Shown: positions 1-8,603 of the stretch, one piece after another
How positions within the stretch are numbered: the stretch's first letter is position 1
How the letters are laid out: every line of letters begins with the position of its first letter
Source of the DNA: Magnetococcus sp. PR-3
GTDB lineage: Bacteria > Pseudomonadota > Magnetococcia > Magnetococcales > Magnetococcaceae
Assembly (NCBI RefSeq): GCF_036689865.1
Contig: NZ_JBAHUQ010000019.1
Coordinates: 48,083 to 112,082, forward strand
Direction: 5' to 3'
DNA: 64,000 nucleotides
Notes under the pieces: generated by a model
Database searches by the model: none
What the model saw: the letters and a program-made list of their open reading frames with translations, nothing else
Told to the model about the DNA's origin: nothing
Position numbers and translations under genes: made by a program

Positions 1-903
1 CCCTTTGGCCACAATCCGTAGGGTGGGGTGCAATAGACTGGATGCATTGGAGCGGATCACAACACCAACCCGCGTATCTGCCAAGCGAACAATGGTACCT
101 AGAGGATAGATACCCACTGCACGTACAAAACTCTCAACAACTTTACCATCCAACTGTAAAGATCGTGCCCGTTCCATCAAATCCTTTAGCACAGTCTTAC
201 CTTCTAGTTTTTTACGATAGCTCCGGTTTGATGTCATGGCATCAAAGCAATCACACACGGCACCCATTCGACCTTCCAATGAGATCTGCCCCTCTTTTAA
301 ACCCCGAGGGTATCCGCTTCCATCCAGTCGTTCATGATGCTCCATGGCCACTCTCAATGCCGCAGGGTGAAGATGATCCATATCCTGCAACATTTTAATG
401 GTATGGGAGACATGGCTATCAATAACCTGACGCTCCTCTGGGGTCAGAGGCATCCGTTTTTGAATCAGCGACTGTGGGAGTTTGGCTTTGCCAATGTCAT
501 GCAACAAACCGGCTAACCCCAAGCCATTGATACTCTCATCATCCAAACCAAGCGCACGACCAAGGGTCATTAAATAAATGGAAACATTGATCGAATGATC
601 AAACCCTTCTTGATCATACTGACGCAACATGGAAAGCCCTAAAAGAGCATTGGGATCAGCGGCTAAAGACTCACTCATACGGTTAACGGTCAGATCCAGC
701 TTTGCGGGTTGGATCGGCTCTCCATCAGATACCGATTCAAACAGCGCAGCTAATTCATGCTCTGTTGCCGACATCAACTCCAACGCTTGAGCTGTTTCGT
801 CAACCCAACCTTGAGGATCCTCGCCCCACTGAGGCCCCCCACCTTCACCTAAATCCTCAAGCTGGGACGCCAAAAATGCCATTTCATCTTCTTTATGGGA
901 CAT
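1..903 (-). CDS. HD-GYP domain protein, probable c-di-GMP phosphodiesterase (C-terminus outside window)
   Basis: The minus-strand frame is open from an ATG at 903 to the window edge (301 codons, no stop), so the C-terminus is missing. Residues 1-90 match no domain I recognise. Residues 100-265 form an HD-GYP phosphodiesterase domain: LLHDIGKAKLP (HD at 135-136) and EHHERLDGSGYP (GYP at 197-199), followed by a DCFDAMTSNRSYR motif typical of the family. This family hydrolyses cyclic di-GMP, and the metal-binding HD, HH and GYP residues are all present, so activity is plausible. There is no signal peptide or membrane segment in the visible part, so it is probably cytosolic. Family assignment is firm; the regulatory input is unknown. 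Confidence 0.9.
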   Translation of the reverse strand, partial: MSHKEDEMAFLASQLEDLGEGGGPQWGEDPQGWVDETAQALELMSATEHELAALFESVSDGEPIQPAKLDLTVNRMSESLAADPNALLGLSMLRQYDQEGFDHSINVSIYLMTLGRALGLDDESINGLGLAGLLHDIGKAKLPQSLIQKRMPLTPEERQVIDSHVSHTIKMLQDMDHLHPAALRVAMEHHERLDGSGYPRGLKEGQISLEGRMGAVCDCFDAMTSNRSYRKKLEGKTVLKDLMERARSLQLDGKVVESFVRAVGIYPLGTIVRLADTRVGVVIRSNASSLLHPTLRIVAKG

Positions 904-2010
904 GCCGCAACCTTTATCTCAGAGAAAACCATCAACTTTTGCAGGCACCATTTTAAGGGAAAAAGATAGAGATCCAAGTCTTAAAAATGACATTTACAGG
1001 GAAAATCCTGACACAATCACATCCCTTCTCATTTTATCTCACCATCTCTCTCTCACAACTACTCAATGAACGGCACTCTTTTGCAACATCTAGCATAAAT
1101 TTCACACCACCTCCCAAAACTAACAGTATGTCTATCTATCAACCTGCCACTTCTCTGTTTGAACCACCCCACGATCAAAAAGCTTTGAGGAGCAGCATAC
1201 AACGAAGCCTTCAAAGCCTTGGCTTTACAGCATCGCCATAAAGAACCGACAAACTTTATGGATCGACACAGAAGCGACCATCTATGTATTCATACAAGGC
1301 ATACCGCGTCGGAACACCATGCTGAACAGATCCCACAGCACCATTTACTTTCCGCATAACACCATAGAGATCATTTAAAAAGAGTGAACCTTGCGTTAAC
1401 GATGACCATGGAGAGGCCATGGCCCTAAGCGCTTAACCTTCAAGACGACTGCGGATCTGTTATGAGAAAACCAGCTAAACCATGGGGACTCACGGAGCGG
1501 TATGCTTCGAAGTGGGGGGAGGTGCGCATACAGGCACTGAGCCACAACAGGCCCGTTTAAACCCAAAGCCAGACAAAGAGCTGTGTTTAAACAGGCAGGC
1601 ATTCTAAGCATGAGCTTTAAAGCCCATGCTTAGAATCCTGTTGATGGGCATACTCTGCAGAAATAAGGCTCAGACCAAACAAGCGTCAGAGAGAGATAGA
1701 ACAGGGGGAAGAATCGACAGGCTCAAGCCAGGAGATAAAGCAGTCGGCTGTCCCTTTAAGACTAAAATCAAGGCATTCAGAAGAGCCGGTTATCGTAAGT
1801 TTGCCTGTTCCCTGCACAAAAGCCTATCACACAGCATGTTGCAGCTGCTTTTAGAGAGAACGAACCCCTCACGGCCTCGCCACTTGGTACACAGCGGGCT
1901 ATCAAAAGAGGGTGAGCGGCGCTGAGCGGCGTTTTCTTACCTCGCCACGACGGCCAGGAGATCATCTAATCAGAGAGGCCCCTCTTCTGAAGGGCCCCTC
2001 CTTTCCTTTT
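904..2010. other. gene-free stretch of about 1.1 kb
   Basis: Only short open frames of under 100 codons occur here, with low-complexity or implausible translations and no clear ribosome-binding site. The only structure I can support is the inverted repeat near 1600 and, close to the right end, a GGCCC/GGGCC stem (about 1976-1995) beside a pyrimidine tract, which may end transcription of the YceI gene. The left end should hold the promoter of the HD-GYP gene. It could be a decayed gene, but I cannot recognise one. Confidence 0.5.
1596..1640. repeat. long inverted repeat (hairpin or cruciform)
   Basis: ATTCTAAGCATG at 1601-1612 is the exact reverse complement of 1625-1636. The centre (GCTTTAAAGC, 1614-1623) is itself a perfect palindrome, so the whole element folds with a single A/C mismatch. 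With one bulged base the outer CAGG/CCTG also pairs. There is no T-tract on either side and no gene ends nearby. Confidence 0.6.
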
Positions 2011-2586
2011 CTATTGGCGGATACCCTCAATAAACAGCCCTAACGTCAAAGAGGTTGATGCCGGTCCCAAATTATAATCCATACCATAATCACTGCGGGT
2101 GATGGTGAGAGCCCCTTCATAACCCCGGCGGTACCCCCCCCAAGGGTCTGATCCAGCCCCAATTAATTTGGCATCAAAACTGACGGGTCGCGTAACCCCA
2201 TGCAGTGTTAATTGACCATCAACTTTTGCCACCCCATCCTTCTCTTGAATGGCCGTTGAAACAAAACGTGCGACAGGAAAAGAACCAACACTTAAAAAGT
2301 CAGTGCCTCGCAAGTGCTTGTCACGCTCAGCATGGTTAGAATCAATACTCCCTGTCTCCACTTTCACAGAAATTTTAGATGCATTTGGGCTTTTTTCATC
2401 ATATGAAAAGCTGCCTGAAAGGGTATTAAAACGCCCTTTAAGCACACTGTAGCCCAAATGCTTAATGGAAAACTCCACAAAGCTATGGCTTGGATCAATT
2501 TGGAACTCAGCCGCTTTTAATGGGTTAGGCAAGGCTGCCAACAAGAAGGATGTGACGGTCGCCACCTTGATCAAACGAGCTTTCAT
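2011..2586 (-). CDS. YceI family periplasmic protein
   Basis: 191 residues, the usual size for the family. Residues 1-25 form a Sec signal peptide (basic start, hydrophobic stretch, cleavage after LKAA), so the protein is periplasmic. The mature part begins with FQIDPSHSFVEFSIKHLG, the characteristic first strand pair of the YceI lipocalin-like barrel, and continues with LTLHGVTRPVSFDAKL. Family members bind polyisoprenoid or amide lipids; the physiological role is unclear. It lies 37 bp downstream of a cytochrome b561 gene on the same strand, a pairing seen in many proteobacteria (E. coli yceJ-yceI), so the two are probably co-transcribed and may be controlled by the divergent LysR gene. Confidence 0.9.
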   Translation of the reverse strand: MKARLIKVATVTSFLLAALPNPLKAAEFQIDPSHSFVEFSIKHLGYSVLKGRFNTLSGSFSYDEKSPNASKISVKVETGSIDSNHAERDKHLRGTDFLSVGSFPVARFVSTAIQEKDGVAKVDGQLTLHGVTRPVSFDAKLIGAGSDPWGGYRRGYEGALTITRSDYGMDYNLGPASTSLTLGLFIEGIRQ

Positions 2587-2623
2587 GGTCCACTCCTTAT
2601 AACGAGATTAGTTTCTGATATAT

Positions 2624-3193
2624 TTAAGATTTATCCGTCACTTTACGATGCCACAACATCCGCCAAAGTGTCGTATCCTTATCGATAAAGTGGTGCTTTA
2701 AAGCCCCCCCAACATGCAGAGCAACCCACACAACCAGGAGCACACCCAAACCGTTATGCAACCACCCTGCGACATCTGCTTGGCCGGGTAGCGTCATGAG
2801 CGCGGGTATTTTTAGGGTTTCAAACAACACCACAGGGTGACCATCCGCTGTAGAGATGAGATACCCTGTGATCGGCAATAAAAAAAACAAGCCATAGAAG
2901 CCCAAGTGGACCCCATGCGCTAAGCGCTGTTCCCAACGAGCATGGTGTTTATGAGGGGGGATCGGGGCTGAACGCAGACGGTAAATCATGCGTAGCAAGG
3001 CAAGCAGAAAGAACACCGCACCGGCACTTTTATGAAGGGCGACCGTCCAGCGATAGTCAGGGTCATAATAGGACAACCCCGTCATATACCAACCTAAGGC
3101 CAACATGCTCACCAATAGCAGTGCCATAAGCCAATGTAGAAGGCGTGCAAAACGGGTATAGCCGTTGTGGGCTTGATGGAACATCACTAACAC
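2624..3193 (-). CDS. cytochrome b561 family membrane protein
   Basis: 189 residues with four hydrophobic segments, typical of the prokaryotic cytochrome b561 (YodB/YceJ) family, which binds two b-type haems and passes electrons from quinol or superoxide. Candidate haem-ligating histidines are visible in RLLHWLMALL (helix 1), ALHKSAGAVFF (helix 2), AHGVHLGFYGLFFLLP (helix 3) and ALHVGGALKHHFIDKD (helix 4). The start at 3193 follows a purine-poor leader; an alternative ATG (M4) is only 9 bases downstream and begins MFHQAHNGYTRFARLLHW, which is also plausible. It precedes the YceI gene by 37 bp and is divergent from the LysR gene, with about 185 bp of shared promoter region. Confidence 0.9.
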   Translation of the reverse strand: MLVMFHQAHNGYTRFARLLHWLMALLLVSMLALGWYMTGLSYYDPDYRWTVALHKSAGAVFFLLALLRMIYRLRSAPIPPHKHHARWEQRLAHGVHLGFYGLFFLLPITGYLISTADGHPVVLFETLKIPALMTLPGQADVAGWLHNGLGVLLVVWVALHVGGALKHHFIDKDTTLWRMLWHRKVTDKS

Positions 3194-3379
3194 TCCCTAC
3201 CGAGATATAAACAGATCACACCGGCAGATGGTTATAGGCGTTAGATTGCACCCATACGAATAAATTCCTAGGAGACACCTGACACCACACGGTGGATGTA
3301 GAAAACTTTAAACCTTTTCATATTTAATGATAATATAGAGATTTGAAGATTGTTTATTTCCACACTGGAACAAATCATC

Positions 3380-4288
3380 ATGGATCAAATTCAATGTATG
3401 CGCGCCTTTGTCCAGGTCGCTGATCTACAAGGTTTTAGCCGTGCAGCCCGCAAACTGGGGTTAACCCCAGGGGCTGTAAGCAAACATATCTCTGCATTAG
3501 AAGCACATTTAGGGGTCAAACTGTTCCATCGCACCACCCGCCAGCTTAACTTAAGCCATGAGGGCGAGCTCTACCTCCTGCACAGCCGGCAACTCCTCGC
3601 AGATTTAGAAGAAGCTGATCATACCGTTGGCCAAAAAAAAGGGGAAATAGCAGGGATGCTGCGTATTGCAGCACCACTCTCCTTTAGCCAGCATCATTTA
3701 ACAGCAGCGGTTGGTGACTACTTACAGCTCCACCCCAATATGGAGATTGAATTGGAGCTGAACGAGCGCTATATCGACCTTATTGCAGAAGGATTTGATC
3801 TTGCCATTCGCATAGGGCAGCTCGAAGACACTTCATTAATGGTCCGCAAACTTGCCCCATTAAAATTAGGCTTCTACGCAGCCCCTTCCTACTTAGCCAC
3901 ACACCAAGCGCCTGAAGAACCTTCAGATCTAAGCCACCATCACTGCTTACTCTATACGGCCGTTAACCGTGCTCCCATTGGCGTATGGCACCTTAAAGAT
4001 GCACAGGGGACCACCCACCGCATTAAGGTAAAAGGCCGTTTAAAAGCCAACAATGGGGATATATTGCGCCAAGCAGCTTGCCAAGGGTTGGGCATTGTCG
4101 CCCTACCCTCTTTCATGTTGGGTGATGATGTTAAACAGGGAAGGCTCAAACCCATTTTACCCCACTACCATTTTTCACAAGGGGGAATTCATGCTGTATT
4201 CCCCCCCAACCGAAACATGACGCGGCGGGTACGAAGTTTTATAGATTTTCTTCATCAACGTTGGCGACAGAATCGTCCATGGGACTAA
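3380..4288 (+). CDS. LysR family transcriptional regulator
   Basis: 302 residues from the ATG at 3380. An upstream in-frame TTG at 3350 would add ten residues, but LysR proteins normally begin just before the helix-turn-helix, as MDQIQCMRAFVQVAD does here. The winged HTH spans residues 1-60 (FSRAARKLGLTPGAVSKHI, then LGVKLFHRTTRQLNL). The rest is the type-2 periplasmic-binding-like effector domain (about 90-295). The sequence is of the AaeR/DsdC-like subgroup common next to cytochrome b561/YceI genes. It is divergent from those genes, and LysR regulators usually control the divergent unit, so it probably regulates the b561-YceI pair. The inducer cannot be read from the sequence. Confidence 0.88.
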   Translation: MDQIQCMRAFVQVADLQGFSRAARKLGLTPGAVSKHISALEAHLGVKLFHRTTRQLNLSHEGELYLLHSRQLLADLEEADHTVGQKKGEIAGMLRIAAPLSFSQHHLTAAVGDYLQLHPNMEIELELNERYIDLIAEGFDLAIRIGQLEDTSLMVRKLAPLKLGFYAAPSYLATHQAPEEPSDLSHHHCLLYTAVNRAPIGVWHLKDAQGTTHRIKVKGRLKANNGDILRQAACQGLGIVALPSFMLGDDVKQGRLKPILPHYHFSQGGIHAVFPPNRNMTRRVRSFIDFLHQRWRQNRPWD

Positions 4289-4312
4289 GCCAATAGGAAC
4301 CCATGACAAACC

Positions 4313-4351
4313 GTTCGTTGTCTTGATCCATGTTTCATCAAGACAACGAAC
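4313..4351. terminator. bidirectional hairpin between convergent genes
   Basis: GTTCGTTGTCTTGAT (4313-4327) is exactly complementary to 4337-4351, giving a 15-bp perfect stem with a 9-base loop. It lies between the end of the LysR gene and the end of the MocR gene, which converge here, so a shared terminator is the natural reading. There is no T-run on either side. Confidence 0.6.
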
Positions 4352-4450
4352 AAGGAAAAGAGAAGAGAAAACAGAGCCCTCAGCATCACGCACCGACATA
4401 CAACGGATGATATCCCTTAAAAAACCGATCGTAAGTGGATACTGAGCCGG

Positions 4451-5881
4451 TCAGCTCTCTTGCATCTGCTGCAGGCACATTTCACCCAACCGTATAATCG
4501 CCTTCTCAACCCGGCGGCTCCAAAGTGTGCCAGCACTCAGACGAATACAGTTACGATACCGCCCTGAAGGGGAACATACAGCACCGGGGACAATAGCAAT
4601 ACCTTCAGAAAAAGCCTGCTCATAAAGCGCCACACCATCCACCTTTTCAGGCAGCTCGACCCATAAGGTAAAGCCACCTTTGGGCTGCGTCATGCGTGTC
4701 TCCTGCGGAAAATAACTGGCGACACCATGACGAAAACGTTGAACATTGGATGACAGTTTTTTACGTAAATGCCGGACCTGACGACTGTAGGCACCATTGT
4801 TTAACAGCTGAGCAACCGTCAGTTGCGTCAGCGGAGATGAGGTCAGGGTCGTGGCCATTTTAAGGCTTGTAATTTTTTGATAATAACGAGGACCTGGTAT
4901 ACACAACCCAACCCTTAACCCTGGCCCCAGAACTTTAGAAAAAGAGGAAACATAAATAACCCACCCCTCTTTGTCCCATGCTTTCATAGGGGTTGGATGT
5001 GTAGACCCATAGTGAAGATCACCATAAATATTATCTTCAATGAGTGGGACTTGATGCTGGGTTATCAGCTCGACAATCGCTTGACGATTCTCTTCCGGAA
5101 TGGTCGCACCCATGGGGTTATGAAAAGTCGGAATAGAGAGAACGGCCCGTACCCTGGGGTCCTCCAAAGCCTGCGCCAGATCATCGGGCTGCATGCCTGT
5201 TTGGGGATCTGTATTAACCTCCATCGCATAGAGCCCCAGCTTTTCAATCATCTGCAAAAAGCCATAAAAACTGGGGGATTCCACTACCACCGCATCTCCT
5301 GGCCTTGTAATGGCCCGTAGGGTCAGACTGATGGCTTCCATCCCTCCTTGGGTCAGTAAAATCTCACCCACCCCTGGTGGTTGCGGAAAACCCCATGGCT
5401 GTTGTGCCAGTGCACGCCTCAGTTTCATACTCCCTGCTACAGGCCCATAGGCCATGGCAGAGGTGGCATCTTCACGCATGACCGTACGCACAGCCCGCCG
5501 AATATCCTCCAAAGGCAATAAACCATCATCCAAAATAGCCCCCGCCAATGGGACCAAGGCATCACTCATCGCAGCGGATTCCACCGCACGCGCCATGGGA
5601 CCTTGGGAGACCTTAACAGGCTCCATATCTACAGCGTTGGGGTGTGGCTCAGGTTGTTGCAAGGGACTACGGGCAAAATATCCGGAACGGGGCTTTGCTT
5701 CAGCCAGCCCTCTTTTTTCCAGCTCAGCATAGGCACTGGAGATGGTCGTTACACTGAGGTTTAAACGCCGTTGCAACGTACGCACAGAGGGCAGGCGATC
5801 CCCAGGGGCATAGGTACCCTGCTCAATACCCATCTGTAATTGATCGGCCAACTGCTGATAACGGGCGACTCTGATACCCAT
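4451..5881 (-). CDS. MocR/PdxR-type regulator: GntR wHTH fused to a PLP-dependent aminotransferase fold
   Basis: 476 residues. An N-terminal GntR winged helix (about 1-75: YQQLADQLQMGIEQGTYAPG, LPSVRTLQRRLNLSVTTIS, GYFAR) is fused to a fold-type-I aminotransferase domain (about 100-470). The PLP-binding lysine lies in SSFSKVLGPGLRVG, and the Asp/Tyr pocket motif is in LIEDNIYGDLHY. MocR proteins use the aminotransferase domain to sense an amino acid or vitamin-B6-type ligand and usually control a neighbouring metabolic or transport gene. Immediately upstream are direct repeats that look like its own operator. The only divergent neighbour is a 71-codon ORF, so the regulated function remains unknown. 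Enzyme activity cannot be excluded. Confidence 0.9.
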   Translation of the reverse strand: MGIRVARYQQLADQLQMGIEQGTYAPGDRLPSVRTLQRRLNLSVTTISSAYAELEKRGLAEAKPRSGYFARSPLQQPEPHPNAVDMEPVKVSQGPMARAVESAAMSDALVPLAGAILDDGLLPLEDIRRAVRTVMREDATSAMAYGPVAGSMKLRRALAQQPWGFPQPPGVGEILLTQGGMEAISLTLRAITRPGDAVVVESPSFYGFLQMIEKLGLYAMEVNTDPQTGMQPDDLAQALEDPRVRAVLSIPTFHNPMGATIPEENRQAIVELITQHQVPLIEDNIYGDLHYGSTHPTPMKAWDKEGWVIYVSSFSKVLGPGLRVGLCIPGPRYYQKITSLKMATTLTSSPLTQLTVAQLLNNGAYSRQVRHLRKKLSSNVQRFRHGVASYFPQETRMTQPKGGFTLWVELPEKVDGVALYEQAFSEGIAIVPGAVCSPSGRYRNCIRLSAGTLWSRRVEKAIIRLGEMCLQQMQES

Positions 5882-5884
5882 GAT

Positions 5885-5924
5885 ATCTGTACCCTATAAA
5901 AAAAAGCCCATCTGTACTCTATAA
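5885..5924. promoter_or_regulatory. 15-bp direct repeats, probable MocR operator
   Basis: ATCTGTACCCTATAA (5885-5899) and ATCTGTACTCTATAA (5910-5924) differ at one base and are 25 bp apart start to start. They sit directly upstream of the MocR start codon. MocR-family regulators are known to bind spaced direct repeats at their own promoters. A further partial match (GTATCTGTTATGGATATAG) lies near 6031-6049, before the divergent ORF. Confidence 0.55.
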
Positions 5925-6095
5925 CAGATAAAAGCTTGTGTTATAAAGCCATGATAGGCAAACCAAGTACAAGCCAAAGGGATAGACCCATTAAACAGGC
6001 CGCTCTGTACTGCATTATTTTATCATTTTGTGTATCTGTTATGGATATAGAAAATCCATCATGATAAAGGCACACCATGCAACAGGAGTGCGATC

Positions 6096-6311
6096 ATGGC
6101 TGATACATCCATACCATCCAAATTGATCACCCGCCTATTCACCATTGGGGGTGAACTGTTACGCCCAGAGTCCAGCCTTCCCTTTGAAGTCGATGGTCGG
6201 CACCCTCCATTGGCAAGGTCATGGTTAAATATGACGTTAGCCAGCCTAAAACTGATATGGCTGTTAGGCTTGGCGGCGGGGTTTAGCACCCTATTAAACC
6301 AGCTGGGCTGA
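6096..6311 (+). CDS. small hypothetical protein with one hydrophobic segment
   Basis: 71 codons starting with ATG behind an AGGAG at about 6084-6088. Residues 1-40 are soluble and mixed; residues 47-66 (LASLKLIWLLGLAAGFSTLL) are hydrophobic and could form a single transmembrane helix. I do not recognise the protein. In favour of a real gene are the ribosome-binding site and its position divergent from the MocR regulator, where the regulated gene is expected. Against it, an opposite-strand frame covers the same bases and no homologue is known to me. Confidence 0.45.
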   Translation: MADTSIPSKLITRLFTIGGELLRPESSLPFEVDGRHPPLARSWLNMTLASLKLIWLLGLAAGFSTLLNQLG

Positions 6312-6556
6312 TCTGTGTAGAAAGCTGGCCTTCTCATGCATAAGTGACCGTTATAATGATAACAGTCGCATAAAAATTGTGCCGAGCACGGCATTCCTCT
6401 TACCCATGACATGATTCACCATGATAGATTAATTTTATTTCTGACCCAATTTCCGCTACCATCTGCACTGGCATTTCCGTCTGATATTCCATAAGCAGGC
6501 TATAATTCTGCTTGTACTTTACGCTGGAAAACAGGGCCTTTTGGAGCACATGCAGT

Positions 6557-8602
6557 ATGGGTCAAAACCACCACTCTGCAAGAGAATTTTCCTTTTGGTT
6601 TATAGGGCTTATCGCCCTAATCTTGCCCTATATGCCGAGCAACACCTGGGCGGATAGTTTACTTTTAAAGACCAAGATGGATGGCCTGACACTCACCTCT
6701 TTTACACAAACTTTTCTAGATCAAGACCGTCTGCTGGATGCCCAAACCGCTTTTTCACAGCTGCAAAAAGGCAAATTTCAACACGCCACAAGCCCACTCC
6801 ACCTAAATTTTGGGATCTCCCGTGCGGCGCTTTGGCTTGCTCTGCCTGTACATAACCCAACCCCTCACGCCATTCAGTGGGTGGTTAACCCAAGCCATAG
6901 CCACACCGATATAATTGACCTCTACCAAGTGCGGGATGAGGAGATTCTCACCCACCAGCGCTTGGGAGATCGCACATCTCCTCTCCTACGAAGCATTCCA
7001 AGTCATGAAAATTTATTTCCACTGACCACCCCAGCCAACAGTCAGGAGATCATCCTTTTAAGACTGGCTTTTACGCAAGGCGGCACCCTTATTGGCAATG
7101 TAAAAGCCTGGACAGCGCCCTATTACCAGATTTGGCTGGAAGAGCGCTATCTTTTTCATGGCACCCTCATTGGCATGTTGACCATTATGTTTTTTTATAA
7201 CTTGGTCTTAGCCATTGCCTCTTCAGAGCACGCCTATTTGTGGTACAGCGGCTATCTAGGTTTTGCGATTATCGGCTATTTGAACCGATCCAACTTAGGC
7301 TATCTGCTTTTTTGGGGGGAGCATCCTGCTTGGGCGGATGCCGTCCCCTTAATCATGGGTGCACTGACCCTTATATGCGCAGCTCAATTTAACCGGAGTT
7401 TTCTAGACACCAAGCACAAAGCACCCAACATTGATTGGGGCTTAAAAGCCTATATGCTTTTATGCACAGCGCCCATTTTGGCACTTATCATGGGGGATCG
7501 TTCCACAGGCCTGTTACTGGTGAGTGTATGTTCGGGCATCTCTGCATTTTTTGCCATTATCGCCATACGTATTTGGCTGCAAGGTCATAAAGAGGTCCGT
7601 TTTTATGCATTGGCATGGATCATCTGGAGTATCGGTGTTTTTATCCTATTTGCTCGTCTACTAGGGCTGATCCCCTATAGCTCTTTCACCCTGTCCGCAC
7701 CGGGCATTGCTCAAGTTTTGGAGATGATTCTACTGGCGTTTGCGTTAATGGATCGTATGCATCAAACACGTAAACAGAAAGAGGCTCATGATGCCCAAAG
7801 CCAAGCACTATTAAGCCATAGCAACAAACGACTTGAGCAGTTGGTCAAACAGCGCACTCTATCCTTAGAGCAACAGAGCCGAGAACTGACCCAATCTAAT
7901 GAGGACTTGCGCAACTTTGCTCATGTGGTTTCTCATGATTTAAAAGCGCCACTCAATACCATCGCAGGTTTTTCAGAGTTGCTGATGGAGAGCAGCAAAC
8001 CACACACCCATAAACGTGAGACCACCCATATGCAGAGTATTCTGCATGTGGTGAAACAGATCTCGACACTCATTACGCAAATTTTAGCCATGTCACGTAT
8101 GGATGCTGAGCCCATACGCCTTAAGAAGGTCGATTTGGAGCAGGTATGTGTAGAGAGCGCGGCCCTGTTAGAGCACGCCCTTAATAAGACCAAGGCATCC
8201 TTTATTTGGAGTAATCTTCCCGCTGTGAGGGGAGATGTCGATCTGCTGCGCCAGCTCATTCAACTTTTGCTCGCAACCACGCTGCGCCGAGCCATTCCTC
8301 ATCACCCCCTGAGCATTCGTATCCATGCCTATACCAAGGGTGAGCAACTTCTCCTGACACTTGCAGATAATGGGGCCGGTTTTCCCCCAGAACTGACCGG
8401 CTCATTGTCATCACTGACCAACACGCCCCCTGAAGAGCCCCAACAACGCACCTATATGGAGTTACTGCAATGCCACCGTATTGTAGAGAAACACCATGGC
8501 AGCCTGCGTATTGACAGCGATCCAGATACAGGCACACTGATCCATATAACCCTTGCTCAAGCACCCCTTCAAAATACCACCAACCAGGATCAGGGGGCAT
8601 AA
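6557..8602 (+). CDS. 7TMR-DISM histidine kinase A: phospho-acceptor histidine present, ATPase domain degenerate
   Basis: 681 residues from the ATG at 6557, which has GGAG ten bases upstream; an in-frame TTG at 6512 is less likely. Order of parts: signal sequence (to about 34), periplasmic 7TMR-DISMED2 sensor (about 40-165), seven-helix 7TMR-DISM segment (about 185-395), coiled coil (400-445), HisKA and a HATPase-like region. The H-box is normal: FAHVVSHDLKAPLN, phospho-acceptor His460. The ATPase part keeps a G1 box (DNGAGFPP), but the N-box is RQLIQLLLATTLRRA with no Asn, and the ATP lid, F-box and G2 glycines are absent (RTYMELLQCHRIVEKHHG). ATP binding in cis is therefore doubtful. The next gene, one base downstream, encodes a full-length paralogue with the opposite defect. 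No response regulator is adjacent. Confidence 0.88.
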   Translation: MGQNHHSAREFSFWFIGLIALILPYMPSNTWADSLLLKTKMDGLTLTSFTQTFLDQDRLLDAQTAFSQLQKGKFQHATSPLHLNFGISRAALWLALPVHNPTPHAIQWVVNPSHSHTDIIDLYQVRDEEILTHQRLGDRTSPLLRSIPSHENLFPLTTPANSQEIILLRLAFTQGGTLIGNVKAWTAPYYQIWLEERYLFHGTLIGMLTIMFFYNLVLAIASSEHAYLWYSGYLGFAIIGYLNRSNLGYLLFWGEHPAWADAVPLIMGALTLICAAQFNRSFLDTKHKAPNIDWGLKAYMLLCTAPILALIMGDRSTGLLLVSVCSGISAFFAIIAIRIWLQGHKEVRFYALAWIIWSIGVFILFARLLGLIPYSSFTLSAPGIAQVLEMILLAFALMDRMHQTRKQKEAHDAQSQALLSHSNKRLEQLVKQRTLSLEQQSRELTQSNEDLRNFAHVVSHDLKAPLNTIAGFSELLMESSKPHTHKRETTHMQSILHVVKQISTLITQILAMSRMDAEPIRLKKVDLEQVCVESAALLEHALNKTKASFIWSNLPAVRGDVDLLRQLIQLLLATTLRRAIPHHPLSIRIHAYTKGEQLLLTLADNGAGFPPELTGSLSSLTNTPPEEPQQRTYMELLQCHRIVEKHHGSLRIDSDPDTGTLIHITLAQAPLQNTTNQDQGA

Positions 8603-8603
8603 C

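Noticed and set aside
1626..1925. 99-codon plus-strand frame in the gap after the HD-GYP gene
   Set aside because: Starts inside the inverted repeat, basic and low-complexity translation, no ribosome-binding site.
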